From NCBI GenBank assembly GCA_004335635.1, contig QAXH01005499.1:1-64000 (forward strand): a stretch of DNA of 64,000 bases, read 5' to 3'. Source of the stretch: Chloromonas sp. AAM2. Lineage: Eukaryota > Chlorophyta > Chlorophyceae > Chlamydomonadales > Chlamydomonadaceae. Shown here piece by piece: positions 47,405 to 59,900 of this stretch; the stretch's first letter is position 1; each line of letters begins with the position of its first letter. Below the pieces are notes generated by a model. It worked only from the letters and a program-made list of their open reading frames with translations, searched no databases and had not been told where the DNA came from. A program made the translations under genes and the position numbers.

Positions 47405-50400
47405 TTAAGCTGCGGCCTGTCTGCCGTGTATTTCTGCGCAGAAGGCCGGCGGCAGGTGCTGGTGATCCGGCTTGCACGCCTTGATGAAAGGCACGTGCTC
47501 GTACGTGGGGTCTCTCGCTGCCTACAAACACAAGGCATGATGAAGAGCTCAAAGGCAGGCTAAATCCCAGCACACACAACATGAAGTCAACAAGGCTTCC
47601 TCACACTCAAATGGAAAATCGATGGTACGATGAATCATTGCACAGTATAAGTATATAACCAAGCCAGGGGAAGCACACTTCAGCGTGGAATCATAAAGGA
47701 ATCATAGCCTGAGTTCTTACACCCGTGGCATTTGAGCTTTTAGCATTCGCATGTCAAACTGCTACTTTGGCAAAACGAAACTTCCCTGTTCTGAGGACAA
47801 AACGAAACTTCCCTGTAGCACTAGCAGCTGTGCCTCAAGTAGCGAAGAGGTCTTGCCTGATACACTGGCATGGCTACTACTGGTTAACTCATAATCAGTC
47901 AAATGCCTGGCATTGGTGCGCCACTCAGTGAGGTGGAGATGCCGACTGGTGGTTACGTGAAAATAGTAGGGCGAGTCGCGACATAAAGAGAGTATCAAGC
48001 AGCTCTTACAAGGCACAGACAAGCGTGGCCAACGCTGCAATATGCCGCTCCAGCCCGACACACGATGCTTGCCCCTTTCTTTATGCACAATCACCACCTT
48101 TGCCTTTTGCCTGCCTTTGCTCCTCGTCGTTTGCTTGCCTTTGCTCCTCGTCGTTTGCTGTGCTGGACGCACCTTCCATGTCAGTTTCTTGCTGTACTGA
48201 AGCAAGCTGTACGCCATCGCCTCCGCCACAGCAACCTATGGTACATGGTACAACAGCAGGACACGTGGTCCAACATACGGGAAGTCTATTGGTCAGAAAT
48301 CATTAGATGTATCAGCTGTCACCACAGCCCACACACCTAACCTGAGAGGCGACTTCGTAGGCTTCCAACCAAGTACTTGACTCCCACACAACGCTCACAT
48401 GCAACGCTATATCAGACTGGCCCTTACGCTTCACCCACACCATGGCTCAAGACAGATGTGGAGACAGAATTACACACACCATCTCGTCCTTGGACGGCTT
48501 CCCTGGTGGGCTGAACAGATGTAGACACTGTGATGTGCACTTGTGCTGTTCGTGCTCTGTTGTATCTTGAATATGTGCATCAGATGAATGTCACCCCTGC
48601 AGCTTTGCCATGTCTGCCACTCACGTTGTTGAGCACTTCCCGTGCAATACCCTGTCTCCTCTGTACTTGCTGTGTGAGCCGAGCAGGCCACTCCTGCCAC
48701 TCCAAGACCATGGAGTAGGCACGTGCCTGAAGGACAACAGAAACAACACACCTGAGTGGTACATGCCACAAATAGATGGCCTCCGCGTACTCGATAGCTT
48801 TTGTACTGCAATCGTATACACCATTCAGGCCAATCTGCAAATAATCAGCGATCTCATAGCCAGTCCGAACCCAGTGAGCTTGTTCAGGTATACAATGTTT
48901 TTCAATCATTTCTGCCACTCATTCGTGATGCGTCCCACCTTGAGATTTGTGAGGTCGTTTTGAAAGAAGCGCACCAGCCGCCCCGCCCGCAGGAGGTGCT
49001 CAAAGAATGCAGTATGGTTGCTGGCCTGTGCGGCAGCAGCAGCAGCGGCAGGAGTGGTTGACGTTTTGACAAACGAAAGTCCAGGAAACCAGACGGCCTG
49101 GATGGCTGGCAGACTAGCAGGCTGGTTGGCTGCTAACTAACTAAGCCATAACTGAGCTGACTGACTAAGCTAACTAAGCATAACTTTTCTGCTCTTATGA
49201 CGTAGATGATAGGAGCGCCCGAGAGAGTTGTGAATTACTAAACACTGAGGCCGAAGGTTTGCGCTGCAAATTCCGAGGTCGCGGGTGGAGTGAGGCTGAG
49301 CAAGCCTGCGGGCGCAACCCTCGGGTGCAGCGGAGCCGCTGAGCGCCTTAGCTGCTGAGCCAAGCCACAGAGTCGCATCCAGTTTATGACGTTCAAATGG
49401 CTTGAAGTGCTGAGTCACATCCTGTTTATGCAATTCAAAACGTCATGAACAAAGTGCGGCTCGGCAGCTCAGCTGGGCGGCGATAGAATTGCATAAAGAA
49501 CAAGCACAAAGAAATGGGCTGAGTCCAGGCTGAGTCCAGGCTAAATTATGAACAATCAAGAAAAGGGCCAAAAGCCTTCAAATTTGCATAAGATCCAATC
49601 ATGTATAGTTCAGGAGATCAGCTTATAGTTCAGGTAATCAGGTATAGTTCAGGAGATCAGGTTGTTCACGATGTAAAGAGCCAAGATGGCCTGCTTCAAA
49701 TAGCTCCAAGCCACCGCACCCTGTGCCACTGCTAATGCACAAGCACAAAGAATTATGGTGGTTCAAGACTTTGGTCAAATGCTATTGCTGCAGGCGAGCA
49801 AAGATCGAGCTCCACACAACCAGAAGCGAGACCAATGCTAGACGTTCTAGGACGAAACTTCGTGATCCAAACTCCAAAGCCTACCTGTTTCAGCACTGGT
49901 GTTGGGAAGTGCATGAGCCTTGCCATGCGGTCGCTCCACCCGTTGCCATCCACTGCAGTCACAACAGGACCAATCAGTGAGTGCACGCACCTTACTGAGG
50001 GGATTCATAACACAACAAGTGCCCCTTACCGTCCATCACAATGGCTGCCGCGTTGAAGTCCTCCAGCTCCGTCTTGGGGGCTAGGGGTCCTAGGTACTCA
50101 TGCACACAAGGGTCTGGAGGCAGGCAGGCAGTACGTGCACAGCTTATCAGACAAGCACATGGACAGTGGTTTCCTTCCGCCCTTGCCTTGCTGAGCAGTC
50201 CTTCCTGGACTGAAGGCCATGCAAACAACAACAACAACAACATGGGCAGTGGCACAGGTCAACTTCAGGTTCGCGGCTAGAAAACCGTATGGTTCTAAAG
50301 GCAGGCAGTTTCGCGAGCAGCTGATTAGTTGCGTAGTGCTGGTAGCCTGGCAGGCGGCGCGCTCATCGTGCTTGCATCATCATCAATCAGTTCCTCACTT

Positions 50401-53400
50401 CCCATCGTGGCTATGCCTATACTGACTACCATATTGCATATTGCAAATTGTGATGTGCTGTATGTCATACAGCTTTCCCATGCTTTGAAGATCAAACACC
50501 ACAGCGCAGACGGGCGCAGGCAGTGCCTGGTAGGCAGGGTTAGACTTTTCAGAAAGGCCTCTGACCAAGAGTGGGATGCCAAGAAGCTGGATTACACTAT
50601 TCAGTGAGGAATACGATAGACATAGGCCAACAAGGGGTACTGAAAGGAAAGGTTATGTCAAAAGTCAAAGTTAACCGTGTGACTGGCAGTTGGAAGGGTG
50701 GGTGAAGTCCACCGATGGACATTGCATGAGGCTTGCGGCATGGCGTTTCTGAGACAAGATGACGTATGCAAGACAATGGATTTGGAGGTTAGCTATGACG
50801 TTGACACCTCCTCTCGTCGGGAGCTGTCGCATGGACCCATTACTGGTCCCATCATTACTGGTCAGCGGAAGGGGTGCCACACCCCCTCCCTTGCCATGGC
50901 CGGAGGCCAGAGAACTTTTGGATGGGGTATCCGGCCGTTCTTTCACCTACTGTCCTGCCATGTCAGGTACTCCCATGACCCCCAGGCATAGCTCTTCAAT
51001 TTCATCTGGAGAACCAGACTGGACACGGCCAATGCAGAGCCCTGCCGTGTTCACCTCAAGCTTGTGCTAGGCCTGCCCGCACTACTGTCAGTCAGAGGCA
51101 TACCATACAAGTGTCTGCAGCTGCGGTGATCAAAGGCCCGATCTTATCCAGGCAATCACTTCATAACCGTCTCACACATCCCATGCACCATCTCATCCCA
51201 TGCACCATCTCATCCCATGCACCATCTCATCCCATGCACCATCTCATCCCATGCACCATCTCATCCCATGCACCATCTCATCCCATGCACCATCTCATCC
51301 CATGCACCATCTCATCCCATGCACTGCGCCTCACTTGAAACTACAAATGGTCAGTCATACAGAGTCAGGCAGGATAAAGCGACGCAAAGCACAAGTATTG
51401 CTACGCCTGCGCTAGCGAGCGAGGCCAAATGGAAGACAAGCCAGTCGTGCTTATACAACAGCAGAGAGCAGGTGGCAGGCACACACGATTCACAATTGCT
51501 TTATACATCAATAGTGGCAGCAAGCCAAGTCAGGGTGTAAGGACACAAAGCGGACTGCCCCGAAGCGTATGTAAGAAACTATTTGAGCTCCCTCTGGCCA
51601 TCCAGGATGATTCGGACATGTGCTCAGTCAACTCATTTATTTTGTCAAGGCGTGGCCAACGGCAGTGCTCACCTGCCAGGGGCGTGATCTGGAATATCTT
51701 GGCGTCAATGATCGGGTCACGGGCATACCGCTTGTGGATGTTCATGCGTGCCACCTGCACAAATGCAAGAACCAGAATTCTGACAATCTTGCGGCGTCAA
51801 CATGAACGTACAAAAGTACCGGTCGTTTCTTGCACTGTGCTGGGGGAGCCATGCATCACAAGACGTGTAACACCGCTCGCTGTAGAATCCATTACGGTGT
51901 GGCTGCCTCAAGTGCCAGTATGCAACCAGGCATACCACAGCTACATTGCTGACCGTCAAGGATCCTGGCACTCATCGGCCCCTGAGTAAATCCGACAGCT
52001 CATTTTGCTCGGTTGAACATCTCCCTTGCCTTGCCTCTTCTGTAGTATTGTGAGTTGTACATTGTGGGGTCCTTGGTGGCGCCTGCCACAGAACATTGGT
52101 ACGCCAGGTGCCAGTATGCTGTAGTATCGCGTCATGTGCTGCCTTGATCTCACCCTTTTTTGATCTCACCCTAACCCTTTTTTGTTGTTGTAGTGTGTGG
52201 GGTCGGTGGTGGAGCCCCGCCACAGCATTTTGGGCTGACGACTGTCCATAGGGTACCGGTTAGCCAGACATTGGTAGTACACCTGACGGCACATGGCGTA
52301 CGGTTCCAAAGGACTCAAGGCACATGTGTTGTTGGATGTGACGGAGACACCAGCCATGGTGTTGACATATCGTATGCATTATATAGTAAGAATGGTGAGA
52401 AGAGGGGAACTGAGTGATGATGATGCGATTTAATCCAGCTTCTGCAGGCCCGCCCCCTAGAATACAAGATATCGATCGACATGAAACTGTAAAGCTTATT
52501 ACTGGAATCGACTGAAGGCACGTGGCATGCTTTCTGGCGAGCAGAGATGATATGCCACGCCATGCGATCTTGTCTACCCCGTCTATCCCTGCCCTCCCCC
52601 ATGCACCCACTGTGTACTGGTCTGGTCCCAGCGCATGCATCCATGCGGTGTAGGAGGGGAAGGTGAAGCCCGCTCTGAACCTGTCAGCGCACACGTTCCA
52701 GCCTGTGCATGAACAACCAACTGACAATCGGTAACAACAGACGGCAGTATCAGTACAGGAAGTGGGCTGACTAGGCAATGTGCGCCCCTTGAGGGCAGAC
52801 AGCTCCTTCAGGGCAGGGAGATCTGATGCGTTGCGACGCCTGCATCGTGGAAGCCCGTTGTCGTAGACATCCATACTCACCATTGATTTTCAAGACTTAC
52901 AGCCTGGCAGCTGACTTGTAGCTCAGGTGTTTACAGTCACTGAGATGTCAGACACTGAGTGTCATGCTATGTGGCTGAGCTTTGACAGTAAGTATGCCTT
53001 TGTAGGGTGCTGGCGTTCTGTCAGCTTAACGGTGTCTTATGAGTCAGGCTCTGGTGCTGCTCTTCTGAGTATCTGCCACTTCTTGACAGCACAGGTATGA
53101 AGTCTCTTACTACTCAAGCTACTCACTGATCACATGCACGTCCCCTGGCGGGCAGCTGTCCCCGAACGACAGGATGAAGTCCATGTCCGGCAATTCCCAC
53201 ATGTGGATCGCCACGAGAAGGAGGTCCTCGGCCACCTGATCAGAGCAGGGGTGTGCACATGTGGCAGGGTCAGGCGCAACCCAGGTGCGCTCTGCCAGTT
53301 TGTAGCAAGCTCTATAAGCTCTTCCATACAGAAGTAAGCTCTGCCAGTGAGTAGTAAGCTCTGCCAGTTTGTAGTAAGCTCCACTAGTTTGTAGCAAGCT

Positions 53401-54489
53401 CTATAAGCTCTTCCACATAGAAGTAAGCTCTGCCAGTGAGTAGTAAGCTCTGCAAGCTCTACCCAGTGTAGATACAAGGCAGCTGGCCCGGTCCAGGTGC
53501 CAGGCAAGGCTTACAAGGTGCTGAGCTGCAGGGAGGGTACGAGTAAACTAGCAGCTTGATGGTTGAGCAGTTGATACCTTACTGACCCTGGGTTGTAGTC
53601 CAAGAAGAATTAGTGGGAGAATTGTTCGGGATATTAGTTGGAATCAACTGACTAAGTCAGGCCGTTTACGAAAACTTCCTCACCTGCACCAGCCAGTTGC
53701 GTTCTCCGTCTTGTCGGTACAGGTGCCCGCCTATCACCTGCGGCCATGCGCAGCGCATGGACTGGACGGCCATACCCTGTGCCCGCGCTCAGGCTGATCA
53801 TCCTCAGCAGCACATGGCTGTCACACACTGCACTTTTGCAGCCTATGGTGCTGCAGACCAAACAGGACTGGTGACGAGATGTGATCCATACCAGATTGGT
53901 GCAGAACAGTCTGGTGTGAAGTGCATGTAAGAACAGAAGTGCATGTAAGAACAGAATGGTGTGAAGTGCTTACAACACGAGTATGTGTGATCTGGGAGGG
54001 GATAATGCACGTTAGCTCGCATGGAGGGGCTCAGGCATGGCTGCCAATCCCAACCCTAGCCCTGCGCTCTGCTCAACCACTTCACCCCTAGCTCTACACA
54101 CGCACGGCGTCAACCCCAATGTACCCTCAGCACCACTCTTACAAAGCGCAACGTGTGGAGGGGCCCACGCATGGCGTCAATGCAATGTATTGAAATGTGC
54201 GATTGAAAGCCGGCACTCATGGCACACGACATTCAAGATGCGCATCCAAGGCATGACCGTGTTTACACAGATCAATTGATTACTAACATCACATGATGCA
54301 CATTGCCCTGCCTGCATGGCACTTGTTGCACCGGGCACTCAGCCTCACCTGATACCTGACAGTTTCGTCACAGTAAGGGCATTGGGGGCTGCGTATGGAG
54401 GGGGTCACGGCGTCAAACTGCGTGCGATAGATAGTCCCAGCGATAGAAGCTCCTGTCCAGCCCGCCTGGGAGGACTGTAGGTGGTGCAT
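47405..54489 (-). CDS. GT90 (CAP10-like) glycosyltransferase, about eleven exons
   Basis: Exons found (minus): 54489-54349, 53737-53684, 53235 to about 53127, a block from 52680 to about 52510, 51754-51673, 50113-50030, 49952-49885, 49025-48939, 48834-48763, 48726-48625 and 47521-47405. Apart from the 53127-52680 junction and the 3' edge of the 52.6-kb exon, all join in phase. GT90 features in order: VIGGHLYRQDGERNWLVQ, LLLVAIHMWELPDMDFILSF, FTFPSYTAWMHALG, VDKIAWRG, NIHKRYARDPIIDAK, the donor-site block MDVDGNGWSDRMARLM, FPTPVLKQASNHTAFFEHLL, VRFFQNDLTNL and AIEYAEA..ARAYSMVLEWQEW. GT90 enzymes transfer xylose, glucose or related sugars in the secretory pathway. The ATG at 54489 has a GCCGCCACC context, but no signal peptide follows it, so an upstream exon is possible. 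Introns hold a 17-bp minisatellite and other repeats. Confidence 0.82.
49604..49661 (+). repeat. ~19-bp tandem repeat, three copies
   Basis: Three head-to-tail units of TATAGTTCAGGAGATCAGG (second unit TATAGTTCAGGTAATCAGG) lie in the intron between GT90 exons at 49885 and 49025. Confidence 0.85.
51178..51324 (+). repeat. 17-bp minisatellite, about 8.6 near-perfect copies
   Basis: The unit CCCATGCACCATCTCAT repeats without substitution across 147 bp. Because 17 is not a multiple of three, the array is open in several frames and gives spurious ORFs with alternating HHLIPCTISSHAPSHP-type peptides. It lies in the intron between GT90 exons ending 51673 and starting 50113. Confidence 0.97.
53290..53460 (+). 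repeat. Nested tandem repeat of AAGCTCTGCCAGT units
   Basis: Short units (TAGTAAGCTCTGCCAGT and variants) are arranged in a higher-order pattern. The block TTTGTAGCAAGCTCTATAAG, CTCTTCCA and AGAAGTAAGCTCTGCCAGTG occurs at about 53300-53352 and again at about 53391-53441. It is intronic in the GT90 gene. Confidence 0.8.
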
Positions 54490-56929
54490 GGTGGCGGCGG
54501 TACAGATTGCCTAGAGGCTGCTCGACCTGCAAACAACAAGGGGTCACAAGTACTGACTCGGTGCGCTAATCATAGTAGCTCAGATCAGCGTCAGCTGGGC
54601 TACCGTACGTCCTCTCAAACATGGAGAGGACGTACTGATTGATTCACTTGAGTTGAGCCCATGTTTGAAAACGAAACGTCGCCAAACGTCACCCAGCGAT
54701 CCTCTGATTTCAAGCGTTCAAGCAAAGCCATACCAGTGCAATGCTATCATACTAGCGCCCTGCTAATTACAGCTCTGGTAACAACACATACCGGCCAGAT
54801 GACCAGCAAGATGATCTAGGCATGGGATTGAGCTCGTCAGGGCAGATTGTTAAACATTCTTGGCTGCATATCTTGCACACATCGCCACGCCTCAGTCTGG
54901 TAAACGACAGCCGTTCTGGCCAGGAGTTCCATGTCTGCCTTGAGATGCTAGTAGAGTTGGAAGCTGTGAGATAGCACTTGAGAGGGTGCAGTGGTGACCA
55001 GTATGTTACCTGCTACATCCCTTATATGTACATCCCTTGAACATGCCTGTGTACACTGCGTAAAGCGAGGCCAATGTTAGAGAACCAAGGATTCACAGTG
55101 GAACCAAGATGGCAGTCAAGCCATGTGTTTGTGTGTTGAGATCACATATCAAACCGGCATGGGCGTGTCTTCACTATGACTAGGTAAGGCACACGTCAAA
55201 CAAAGCACTTGTATCAAGTCAGGCATGTGCTGTTCTTTCAGCGCTTGCCTTTGACGCCGTTGCCTCATGCCACATCAGGAATACGGATCCCAGAGCAAAC
55301 CATGAGCCCATGGCTATTCTGCGCTTTATGCGCTGTTAAACGTTTGAAGCACCTGGCGGTCCTTTGAAGATTTGCGATTGCCTGCATCAGAGAGGACGAT
55401 ACGGTTGAAGGACAATGCCGTCAAGGACAGCTATCTCCCAGTTTGAACTCTCGCTCACCAAGTGAAGTATGCCTCAATCGTGGGCAGTCTGATTGGTGTG
55501 AGAAATAGGCTTACGGAGCGAATCTGGCAACCACGTTTACGAAATCTCACATGCCATTTTTTCAAGTTTTGACCTTTACGAACTTGTTCTCAATCTGAGT
55601 TCTGGCATTTACGAACTGACAGCAACAATGTCAGGAAGGCCGTGCAATTGGCGTCTCTTCTATCTTGAATCAGGATTGAATCGGGGTCAGGTTGTTTCCA
55701 AAAGTCCAGGATGTGCTGCAGCAATCGCGAGAGCAGCAAGTGCAGCTACGACGCCGTGCACGGAGGGTGACGGGAAAGAAGGCAGGAGCCAGCAAACCCT
55801 AGTTAGTTCTAGCGGGCTGTCACTACTCAACATTTCTTCCCTATTCATTTTGATATCAAAACATGCATGGCAATTTCCAGCTATGCAGAGATTCTGCTTT
55901 TCAACGACGAAATGGTCATTTTGCCCACCCAACAACCACTCTTGTTACAACTGAGAGCACTGCTTGGCCTGCATGTCGGCACCTTGATCATTTGATACGG
56001 AACAAGGCAACTTGATGACTGCTGGTGAGTTCCAAGGAGCATCAAGCAGGTAGGGCGCAGCACAGCTCGCTCACAGCACAGCCAGCAACAAGAGCGCCAT
56101 CAGTCACAAGGTGGGTATGCACACCACTGGGAGTGACAAGCATCACCGTCAGTCACTGCGGTGTCAGGGGTTTCAGCTACCATCCTCCACCTCAGTCTTC
56201 TCTTGTCTTGTGTATGCTTGTGGAGTGAGTCCTGCACAGACCTGGGTGATATTCTTATTGATGATGTTGGTTGTGTATTAAGAGTAGCAACTTGTCGTAT
56301 TATTACCAACATCCTCAACATCCTCGGCATTGCTCCCACGGTGACAGTACAAGCAGTTGAGCAATGCCGACTCCTCAGGTGAGGATGTTCACGTCTGACC
56401 GGGCCGCAGCTGGGAGGAGCACCAGTGCGACATGCCCTTCATTGGGTCAGGATGTAATACCATCATTGAACTCGCCATTTTTTGTTTAGCTAAAAGGATG
56501 CTATCGGAAGGTGTCCTGTGGAGGGACCGCCACAGGGGCCACCAACCTCTGCTGACTCAGTGGTATTGCCCTTTGCGTGTGACGTGCTGGTGGTGTGAAA
56601 CCCCACCTTGTGAATGTAGTGGCACCACGTTCAGAACGATTTGGCTGGCCCACGTTGACAAAATTGGCTCGGTGCATGTGGGCACCCTGATATACACACT
56701 TTGCCGTCTTGCGCCTTGGTGCAGTTGCTTGCCCATGCTTGTGCAGTTGCCGTAATGATTTCATGCGTCTTGCTTACCCATGCTTGTGCCTTGTCCATGA
56801 CAAGGAAAGCCCATTCACAGCACCAAGCGAACAAGGGTAGTTCTTTCCGGCAACAATACTCCATATTGACAACTATGCACACTACTTTGCCTGAGCTCCA
56901 ACAAACAATCAATTGTGTCGTCCGCGGTA
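54490..56929. other. Intergenic region upstream of GT90 and downstream of the V-ATPase gene
   Basis: No exon is recognised. A plus-strand open frame at 55628-55954 and minus-strand frames near 55690-56060 have no domain features. An upstream targeting exon of the GT90 gene could lie here. The segment 56505-56620 is one copy of a duplicated block whose partner is in a V-ATPase intron (57915-58060). Confidence 0.4.
56505..56620 (+). repeat. Diverged duplicate of 57915-58060
   Basis: Both segments share GTGGAG.GACC.CCACA, G.GCC.CCAACC, then after a variable middle GACGTGCT.GTGGTGTG and CCCACCTTGT. They are in the same orientation about 1.4 kb apart. One is just beyond the V-ATPase stop and the other within the intron after exon 58244-58095. 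Confidence 0.6.
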
Positions 56930-59900
56930 TCAATCATCTGCTGTCTCTGCCTTCTTGAGGCAAAACGGCACAAACTGGTACCCGTCGCCTCTGCAATCAG
57001 AAACGAAAGCGGCAACGAGGTGAGTGCAGGTGCGGCATCCAAAAACACAGTGCTGCAGTAAGTAGTACTGATGTGGCTCAATAATCAATCCGTTTCAACA
57101 CATGCATTACATGAGTCGTGATAGCGACAACAAATGCGCGTACATGTGTTCAAGCGTGATAATCTGCACACACCTGTAGAACTTGTTCTGGAACTCAACC
57201 TGCAGACAACATGCACACGGCGCACCACATGCATCAGGTGTCAGCAACAGAAATGAGAACCAAATGCAGGCTAGCTGCGCAGACACTGAGCGTCCGCACG
57301 TACATTGTTTGTGAATGCATGCCACTCAGCCCACAGTCCACGCAAACGTTAGTTTGCATGACACGCACCCAGTGAAGGCGCAGTGCATGGAGGAAGGCTG
57401 AGAGCGACTCCATGACCATGAGCACTGCCAGGGTGGCCATGGCCCACACGAAGAAGCCCACAAACATGGCAGGAATGCTCCCGCTCTGCAAACACAACAC
57501 AGATAACAGGGGTCAAACAGGACAGCATCTGAATTGCTTGCATTCATTGATTGTGTGCTTGCATTCACAAGCTGCAAATCAATTGTGCTATTAAGAACAT
57601 CAAGCAACATGAAAAACGCCCAGGACACGGCCATCACACAGGCAGGATCCCGAGGATCAGGGACCAGACTCAGCATGGTATGAAGAAAGCTGTACCTCGG
57701 GCTGTGACAGCAGTGCAGTGGGATCAAGAGCATGATCCACACTAATAGTAACCAATGAAGTTTGAAGATGGTGTCAATGATGACGTACTTCAGATTTCTG
57801 GTGATTGCTTCGTGCGGCATGCCCTTGAAAGGGTCAGCAAGCAAACACATCAGGCTGCCATTACGATCGATTTACTAACGTTTCTGAAATGCGAACAGCT
57901 GTATTAACGGAGTGTTGTCGGCAGGGGACGTGTGGAGTGACCACCACAAGAGCCGCCAACCAGACACCGTTGAATTCCCCTTCACATGATGAGAATTCGG
58001 TCTCGAGTCCATATGTGGGACGTGCTAGTGGTGTGCACCCACACCTTGTTACTTGACGTGACATCAATTGTGCGAAGTCACTGTTACTGTTTACCTGTAT
58101 TGAGGCCATGAGCACACGGTCATAGAAAACTGCTGACAATTGACTGTGCGCCAGTGACAGCGCCCACAGCCGCAGGTATGATGCAGTATTGGACACGGCA
58201 CCCAGGACAAACTCAATCGTGTGAATCATCTGATGCACCATGACCTGCAAACACAAGCACGCCAGGAAGGGAGGCATTGTACAGTGTGCGTGTCTGACTG
58301 GCGCACTGCAACCTCATCTATGCAAGCACGCTCATGCCAAATACACTTGGCTTAAGATAGAGGACGCAGCTGATATCAGACTTGTTGTTTGAGATCCATC
58401 ACTTCGCGTGGCTATCATGCATTAAGCTATGGAGCTCATGGCATTTGCAGGCGTTGTCCTGAGAAGCAACATGCTCAACTGCAGAGGTTGTGGATACTGT
58501 CGCAAGGTTAATCTTTGTGGCGTGCGCACCTCTCCAAAGTCAAAGTGCCCTCCGTGATCGTCATGACCACCGCTGGCCGCATGGCCCTCCTCCGCATGCA
58601 GGTCCGAGTATGCACTGTGGCCAGCCTGCAGCAAAGTTACAATCAATGCATGACAAAGTACGGTCGTGCAGAGTCAGGGGAAGCCACAGAAGTGGCGTGC
58701 TTCCACCTAACATTGGTACTGCATGCCTTGCAAGCCAACTGACAGTGTACACCTAAAACTACAGTGTACAACTACAAGTGTACAATTCTCAGTTGTGTCT
58801 TGTTAGAACAAAGCAGCCTGCATCAGCTTTTAATGCTGCGATGTGCTGTACGTCTATCGCACACATTTCTTCACGTGAGCCCATTTTCATGTGAGCACTG
58901 CCGTACACGCGAGCCCCAAGCCAGGCAGCTACCGCTCATGGGCAGCGTACATGCAGGTAGCTACCAGTGGCGCATAACATGCACGTGGATTCAAGGTTCG
59001 CGTCGCTACTCATGCAGGTGCCAACATTAGGGATCACCCTGAGAAGCGAGCTTTCAGGACCTAACTACATGCTGGGTCCAAGACCGTTTGTGCCTGAAGA
59101 TCAAGACCGACTAGGAGGAGCTTGTGCCTCACCAGGGACGCCTTGTGGCGAGCGTTGAGAATGAGCGGCTTGGGCAGCAGCATCCATGGCACCGCGGCCA
59201 GGGCCAGCAACAGAAGGGCAACCTGAAGGGCAGCATCGGGAACACAAACAAGGCCCAGTTGCAAAGCTCGTTCAGGTCTGAGCACCTGTGGCGCTCAAAT
59301 GATGCCAGCACTGCACTGCACGTGCAGCAGGCAGCTCCTCTGGCTTGCTGAGCACAGCTGCTGTTGCCTGCAAGTTGGGGGCACTATCGGCCCCTCACTC
59401 CGTCATTGGCTATACTTCGACAAGGGCTCTCAACATGTACGACAGGTACCTGGGCAAGCCTGTTCAGCCTGCTGCCCTGGGTGCAGACCGTTCCCTTACT
59501 CCAGTGTCGGCTGTGCTAGCAAGAAGACGTGCACGCTCAACAATCACGCCAGGTGCTTGTTACAATGTTATGTTGTACACCCTGCACGTGCTATCCTCAC
59601 CTGCTGTTGCCTTCAACCTACGGTTTCCTTACTCTGAGAATGGCTGTGCTAAGACGCAAGCGTGCAGGACCATGCAGCCTGCTGCCCTACAATGGCTGTG
59701 GTGCACGTGGCTCTTACCTGAACCGCTGCCTGCCCATTGAACACGTAGGCTGCTTCATCCACAGTGCCCGGGTTGAGAAACATGAGGATGAGCACATGGT
59801 ACAAATCAGCGATGGAGCCGGACACCCACCTGCACCAAACAGCATGCATCGAAATTCAGCGCACAGGGTACAGCAAGTGCGGCCACTGAATCTGCAACTT

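Noticed and set aside
51111..51540. Overlapping plus-strand ORFs rich in HHLIPCTISSHAPSHP
   Set aside because: They are translations of a 17-bp minisatellite in different frames, inside an intron.
57326..57850. Long minus-strand ORF starting near [16 protein letters not shown]
   Set aside because: It runs through an intron and then overlaps the V-ATPase exon in the wrong frame; no recognisable family.
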